Below are positions 59,070 through 64,000 of a stretch of DNA of 64,000 bases, piece after piece. Position numbers and translations under genes: made by a program. Source of the stretch: Scolanthus callimorphus (taxonomy: Eukaryota; Cnidaria; Anthozoa; Actiniaria; Edwardsiidae); NCBI GenBank assembly GCA_033964015.1, contig CM066924.1, positions 22,688,280 to 22,752,279 of the forward strand. The letters run 5' to 3'. The number at the start of each line of letters is the position of its first letter. The first letter of the stretch is position 1. The notes under the pieces are model-generated. The model did not search any database and was not told where the DNA came from. It saw only the letters and a list, made by a program, of their open reading frames with translations.

Positions 59070-62000
59070 CTATATCAAATGGTGTTCATCAGGGTGAAGA
59101 TAAGTATGGAAAGTTGCTTGTGCCAATGCATCTAGTCTATCTTCCTCTTGTAGACGGTATTGTAAAGTAGTAGATGATTTTAATGCAGTTAATCTGTCAT
59201 AGCTCATTGGTTTTATCACACAAGAAGACAAAGTTTTCACTCTACTCAAAGCTACATATGAAACACCTGGAGTCTTTTCTGATTTTCCAATATCAATCCA
59301 TGCTTTAGGTAGTGTAAGCCCTTGGCTTTTATGAATTGTAATAGACCATGAGAGTTTAAGGGGCAACTGTTGTCTTTCGTGGAGGCCATCTGTTAAGTTA
59401 GCTGTTGCTGTTATGGGACATATGGGAACGCAAGATGGAATGGTATCACTAATAGATGGACCAGTGTAATTATCAAACTGCACAATTACTGCAATTGGCA
59501 AGTTAGGAGGGTCTATGCCTGTTTGAAATATTATGTGTTTAACAACTCCTGTAGCTCCATTACAAAGACCAACACTGGGCCATAAATTCATGGTCAACAT
59601 GACTTTTGATTGTTTTGCAAGACGAAGTAGTGGTTCTAAGCCTGACATATCATCTGAGCTAACATTCTTTGCTAAAGCTGATGAATGATGAGCATTGATG
59701 GAAGCTATGGGCTGTTGTAGCTTAGTAAGCTGTTCATCATTGTAGTTTCTAACTTCTTCATTACTGTAAAATAATCTTATTGCATCATCAAAGTAGTCGA
59801 GATTTGGAATATTTCCTGGCTGACGTGTTAACAGAAGATTCCAATCATCAATAGTTGATTGACCTTTACGAAGTCTAAGTAGTAATTCTCTAAACTGATT
59901 TTGCTGTTGATCAGCTCCCTGTACTCTTTGATTGACTGTCAGCTTGATAACCTTGTCAAACATTTTGTAAGCAAGATAACCCTGATCTCCTATATTATTA
60001 CTTGGTTTAGCATGGTAAAGTGGCTTATCTGCTACTGGTGGTAACTGGCCTGGGTCACCTGTAAGTATAATTGAGAACCCTCCAAAGGGCTGCTCACAAT
60101 ATCCACTAGCTTGTTTACACCGTTTGTCAATCCAGCCAAATGTTTTCTGTCCTAGCATTGAATACTCATCAATTATAATATAATTTATGCTTTTTAGACT
60201 TTCTTGCAATCTTGTTAAACTTTGACCAGTCAGATCGTTATTTCCTCGTGGTCCAACAGGGAGTTTTAACAAGGAGTGAATTGTAAGTCCTCTGATATTG
60301 AATGCAGCTTTGCCAGTAGTGGCAGTAATAGCACATTTATGCCTTAAAAGTCCACGGATTGCGTTAATGAGGTAGCTCTTTCCTGTACCAGCTACACCAT
60401 TTATTATCATACAAAGAGGCTCTTGGATATTAGAGTCTGAATGTGACTTTACAATATTATAAGCTACAGCTTGCATTTCACTGAAAGTGTTACAGTCAAT
60501 AATATCAAAGCTGGTTTGAAGGTTACAAACATTCTCTTCCTTTCTAGTTTTTATCCATGTTGGCATTTCTCCAATTTGTTGATCTGTATAATGATTTCTG
60601 TCTTGTTGCCAGTCACATTGAGACTGGTGATTGCTGCTGTTATTGTTATTATCAAATGATAGATCACATAAAGTCATCCATTCTTCTCGTTCATTTGGAG
60701 ATGAATTATCATTGGGTGTATCATCACAATCTTGTTGACTGTTAACAACTTCTTGAAGTTTATCAAACCATCCTGGTACATTTTCTTGTGCATATCGAGT
60801 TTCAAGGAACTCCTGCCATTTCTGAATGAAAATTTCATTTGATGGTTTCACATCATCCCATGCATTATCCTGCCTTCCTTTCCAAGGCTTATATCTTATT
60901 AGCTGATATTTACAATACAAAGGGAAGTTTGGCCCTTTGGGGTTTGATGAATAAGTAGGGAAAATTCTTGGTATCACATTTTCAGGCTGCTTTGTCAGCT
61001 TTTTATTTACAACTTTGAATTTAGTTGCAAATTGTACAAAGTTGTGCATGACAAGTTCAGGTGACTTATCATAATTGCTACGATTTGCATAAACATCAAG
61101 TAGAGAATTCTCACAGCAAACTTGACCTTCTTCTAATGATGATGGTTTTTTTACAACTCTGCGAGAGCCAGTTAAACTGACGGGTATTACTGTAAATGAT
61201 GAACTATGGAGTTTCAAGGATAATAAGTGATGCATTATTTCTTGGGCTGCATAATCACGCTCCCCTAGAGTTTTCATTATCACCTTTTTAATGGTTCTAT
61301 GGGGACTGCTGTCACTTGATGCATTGTTTATTATAGTATTAAAGGCAGTTTTTAAAAGTGGTGATCGAGGTTCTCCTTTGGCTGCATACTTCGTTAAATA
61401 TTCCACACAGGCATAATGGTCAATGACGACTTGGATATCACAATTTGCTCGCCAACCTTGTAACTGAAGTCGTTGATTGCTATTTAGACGGGTATCATTT
61501 CTTTTGGTTATAATCTTTGCTCTGTACTGCATGTCATTTGATTTATTGTGTAGTTGTTCAAAGACTAATTTAGTCTTTGTGCAATGGTCAATAGGGAAAT
61601 TAAACCGGCATTTCAATTCCTTCTCGTTACTTTTTTTACGTAAGCAATAATTTGTGCTACAACGAGTGTGTCTTTGAACCATATTTAGAAGATCACAATA
61701 ATCTGAATCCATATCATAATCAGGAATGTCTTGGTGCCTTCTCTGACAAGGATGAGTGTCAGGCCTTATCCACAAATTTTCTTCTGGGGGATTTGGATTG
61801 ACAGTTGAAAGTAACCAATCTACATATTTACAAGCTATTTCAGCAGCTTCATTACCAGCAAGTATGTCTTGATCAAGCTGTGAAGTATCTGTGTTTAGTT
61901 CATGCTCATCTTTCCATTTTTGAGCTAAAAAGCCTTTGAGTGCAACTTTAGTGAGTTCACATAACCCTGGATCATTTTTCAATTTGGCTGTGCCATGGCA

Positions 62001-64000
62001 GTGAATGCTACCTCTACCCTGATATTCATAGCGATACCAATGCCACTTTGCACCAAGAGTGTTATAAAGCCAGTGTTTAATAAAACTGTCTAGCCTTTGT
62101 GTAAAAAACCAGTCCACTAAATGTGGGTTATTAATGACATTTTGTCGTTTGTCGTTTACAATATTAGTGCTTTCACCAAACAAAGCATGCAATTCTGGCC
62201 AGTGCATATCAGCAGATGAAAACGTAAAAAAGAATGTTGGAGTGCCAACTGTGGTAATAATAGCTTTTAAATCTTCTCTAACCTTATGCCAATATGCATT
62301 TGTTCCTCCTATGTTTGCAACATATCGTGAGACTTTTGACATAAAAAGTGCTGAATTATTATTTGAAGCCATCTCTTTTAATTCATCAATTGTCAAATGA
62401 GCTTCACCTGGATTTTGCCTTAAAAATATCCCACTCTGCTGCAATGTTCTTTTTCTCAGAATCATGTCAAAAGCCCAATATGAAAATCTTGGGTGGGTAG
62501 CAAATCGGTAATACCATTTGTTAGTTTGTTTTGTAGCAAATTTTAGTAAATGTTTGATACTTTCATGAAATGACACATTCTTCATAACAGATGGATTGGT
62601 AGGATCACCTTTTCCATCAGGAAATAAAGTAGGAAATGCCATGGTGGCAAGAAATGGTGTATTGTACTCATTTAAAGGTTCATTGTCATAAGAGGGCCAA
62701 TTCATTGGCGTGTCTCTAGACAGTTGGTTCTTAATTGCTTCCAATTCTTGTTCCTTGTGTTGGCTAACAGGTAAAAAACTACTCATTTCTGTTGACTTGT
62801 CATATACAACATCATCTACATCTTGACCTGTGGTAGTTGGCACATTTGGTTCATTTGGTTCTTCTAATAGTATGTCATTGTCAGAATCAACTGTCAAAAT
62901 GCCACAAGGAATGCCGTTTTCTGGTAAAGAGTTTAATGCATTATTATCAAGAGTCACATCGGAGTAATGTGGATTATTCTGTATAAGCCACAGTAAAGCG
63001 TTATAGACATTCTGTCTCCTGACATTGACATCTTTAAAGGTGTTGTTTTTACCTTTAACTTTTACTATTATGATGGGTATATCATTGGGATATCTTGGCA
63101 AAGATGATGCAAGTTGTTTAACATTCTGTGGCAGATTTATACAATGACCAGAATAACCCCTTTGACCACCTGGTTTAATATAAATTCTCATAATAGGTAG
63201 TGCACGAGCAATCAACATTTCTTCTGTTTGAGTGAGCTCTTGTAATTCTTGTGGGACAGGTGCTGGTATCATAAAATTTTCAGCAGAAAATGCTTTGGGG
63301 TTATGCTTATCTCTGGAACATCGCCGACAAGTAAAAGAATTAATGTGTTGCTCTTTTAATGGCCATGCTTCTTTGCAAATTTTACACTGATTCACTGAGT
63401 ATTGAAGAGACTGATGAAATTTCTGCATGTTCGATTTTGCCCAAGTTTGTTCATGTAGGGGACCATTAAATGTTTCATCAAATTCTTTTAAATAGTTTTG
63501 GTGTGCATCTAGTTGTGATTCACGTACTAAAGGATTTTCAACATTGATTGTGTTAACTATTGTACCAGAAGCATTTTCTGTATGAGTTTCTTGTAACACA
63601 ATGTTAGCATTATCAGAAGTTGTTTGAGAATCATTGTTATTTGTCAAAACACTTTGACTATCACGTTCCTGTTTTTTGTTCTTATACTGTTCCCTTTCTT
63701 TTGAAAGTCTCTTTGCTCTAGATTCTGGTGTCTCACGTGATCTCTGGATTCTTTTGTACTCTCGTTGTTTTGCCCGTTTTTCAGCTGTGGCTTCTGGAGT
63801 GTCACTAAATATTTTAGCTCTCTTATTTTCATTAAACTGTGACATTCCTTTTTTCTCTGTACTTTCTAAAATCTTTCTTTTCTGATCAGTGATTGCATTT
63901 ATATTTGGAAGATTTTGATTTCGTACTACTGAAACATAATGTAAACCATTTATGTAACCCAAAAAGAGCACAGGTGTGTGTACAACTGGAGTTATAACAG
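59070..64000 (-). CDS. Helitron Rep/helicase transposase (5' end beyond the window)
   Basis: A single reading frame of at least 1,640 codons stays open to the window edge. The codon at 63971 is GTG, so it is not a real start. Positions count from it. The extreme N-terminus [12 protein letters not shown] resembles the catalytic-His strand of an OTU cysteine protease. Next come a basic repeat ([16 protein letters not shown], about 79-94), a Cys cluster (CKICK...CRRC, 196-218), a Helitron-like N domain, and the Rep HUH motif HCH (657-659) with the Y-x3-Y pair in [10 protein letters not shown] (Tyr 858 and 862). A Pif1-type superfamily 1 helicase follows: Walker A GVAGTGKS (1192-1199), Walker [18 protein letters not shown], then [14 protein letters not shown] and VALSRVKTL near the end. 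Rep would nick and rejoin DNA ends, the helicase would unwind. No frame break is seen over 4.9 kb, so it may be young or active. Confidence 0.95.
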   Translation of the reverse strand, partial: VITPVVHTPVLFLGYINGLHYVSVVRNQNLPNINAITDQKRKILESTEKKGMSQFNENKRAKIFSDTPEATAEKRAKQREYKRIQRSRETPESRAKRLSKEREQYKNKKQERDSQSVLTNNNDSQTTSDNANIVLQETHTENASGTIVNTINVENPLVRESQLDAHQNYLKEFDETFNGPLHEQTWAKSNMQKFHQSLQYSVNQCKICKEAWPLKEQHINSFTCRRCSRDKHNPKAFSAENFMIPAPVPQELQELTQTEEMLIARALPIMRIYIKPGGQRGYSGHCINLPQNVKQLASSLPRYPNDIPIIIVKVKGKNNTFKDVNVRRQNVYNALLWLIQNNPHYSDVTLDNNALNSLPENGIPCGILTVDSDNDILLEEPNEPNVPTTTGQDVDDVVYDKSTEMSSFLPVSQHKEQELEAIKNQLSRDTPMNWPSYDNEPLNEYNTPFLATMAFPTLFPDGKGDPTNPSVMKNVSFHESIKHLLKFATKQTNKWYYRFATHPRFSYWAFDMILRKRTLQQSGIFLRQNPGEAHLTIDELKEMASNNNSALFMSKVSRYVANIGGTNAYWHKVREDLKAIITTVGTPTFFFTFSSADMHWPELHALFGESTNIVNDKRQNVINNPHLVDWFFTQRLDSFIKHWLYNTLGAKWHWYRYEYQGRGSIHCHGTAKLKNDPGLCELTKVALKGFLAQKWKDEHELNTDTSQLDQDILAGNEAAEIACKYVDWLLSTVNPNPPEENLWIRPDTHPCQRRHQDIPDYDMDSDYCDLLNMVQRHTRCSTNYCLRKKSNEKELKCRFNFPIDHCTKTKLVFEQLHNKSNDMQYRAKIITKRNDTRLNSNQRLQLQGWRANCDIQVVIDHYACVEYLTKYAAKGEPRSPLLKTAFNTIINNASSDSSPHRTIKKVIMKTLGERDYAAQEIMHHLLSLKLHSSSFTVIPVSLTGSRRVVKKPSSLEEGQVCCENSLLDVYANRSNYDKSPELVMHNFVQFATKFKVVNKKLTKQPENVIPRIFPTYSSNPKGPNFPLYCKYQLIRYKPWKGRQDNAWDDVKPSNEIFIQKWQEFLETRYAQENVPGWFDKLQEVVNSQQDCDDTPNDNSSPNEREEWMTLCDLSFDNNNNSSNHQSQCDWQQDRNHYTDQQIGEMPTWIKTRKEENVCNLQTSFDIIDCNTFSEMQAVAYNIVKSHSDSNIQEPLCMIINGVAGTGKSYLINAIRGLLRHKCAITATTGKAAFNIRGLTIHSLLKLPVGPRGNNDLTGQSLTRLQESLKSINYIIIDEYSMLGQKTFGWIDKRCKQASGYCEQPFGGFSIILTGDPGQLPPVADKPLYHAKPSNNIGDQGYLAYKMFDKVIKLTVNQRVQGADQQQNQFRELLLRLRKGQSTIDDWNLLLTRQPGNIPNLDYFDDAIRLFYSNEEVRNYNDEQLTKLQQPIASINAHHSSALAKNVSSDDMSGLEPLLRLAKQSKVMLTMNLWPSVGLCNGATGVVKHIIFQTGIDPPNLPIAVIVQFDNYTGPSISDTIPSCVPICPITATANLTDGLHERQQLPLKLSWSITIHKSQGLTLPKAWIDIGKSEKTPGVSYVALSRVKTLSSCVIKPMSYDRLTALKSSTTLQYRLQEEDRLDALAQATFHTYLHPDEHHLI

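Noticed and set aside
1..64000. CRISPR arrays, bacterial operons, rRNA genes
   Set aside because: No regular repeat-spacer array, Shine-Dalgarno-led gene strings or rRNA-like stretches were seen; the intron-rich structure is eukaryotic.

Overview
The window is animal nuclear DNA. Genes are split into many short exons with GT-AG introns, and the non-coding DNA is crowded with short terminal-inverted-repeat (foldback) elements, LINE and SINE pieces and one large Helitron. The gene content (an alpha-type Cys-loop receptor, DAP3/MRPS29, CACTIN, two CIMAP1/ODF3-type sperm-tail proteins, a three-domain thioredoxin/PDI protein) and the repeat style fit a marine invertebrate, most likely an anthozoan cnidarian such as a stony coral. 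That placement is inference; nothing here names the species.

Layout. (1) 1-2690: a complete pogo/mariner-like foldback element with TA target duplication, and a CCCTATATTT-rich block. (2) 2694-8447, minus: a six-exon nicotinic-acetylcholine-receptor-type gene whose reading frame is broken repeatedly by missing single bases and whose exon 5 edge is tandemly duplicated. (3) 8448-12468: about 4 kb without a recognisable gene. (4) 12469-18773 or 19728, minus: DAP3/MRPS29 (mitochondrial small ribosomal subunit GTPase-like protein), 12-13 exons. (5) 19893-30855, plus: CACTIN, 23 exons, head-to-head with DAP3 across a short shared upstream region. (6) 33311-37985 and 38821-42848, minus: two tandem CIMAP1/ODF3-like genes with the same six-exon, all-phase-1 structure. 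(7) 46045-55122, plus: a ten-exon secretory protein with three thioredoxin domains, each split by introns at the same places, plus a long charged/coiled-coil tail. (8) 56900-64000, minus: a Helitron encoding an RPA-like single-strand-binding protein and a Rep/helicase whose ORF runs off the right edge.

The cellular genes have no obvious common pathway. The coherent system is the Helitron: an HUH Rep plus Pif1-type helicase to nick and unwind, an RPA-like protein to coat single-stranded DNA, and a possible OTU-protease end upstream. A cross-cutting oddity is that four genes (receptor, DAP3, CACTIN, second CIMAP1) each lack single bases, mostly in short homopolymers, while the thioredoxin gene, first CIMAP1 gene, RPA gene and Helitron ORF are intact. 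Sequence error and genuine decay both remain possible and probably differ between genes.
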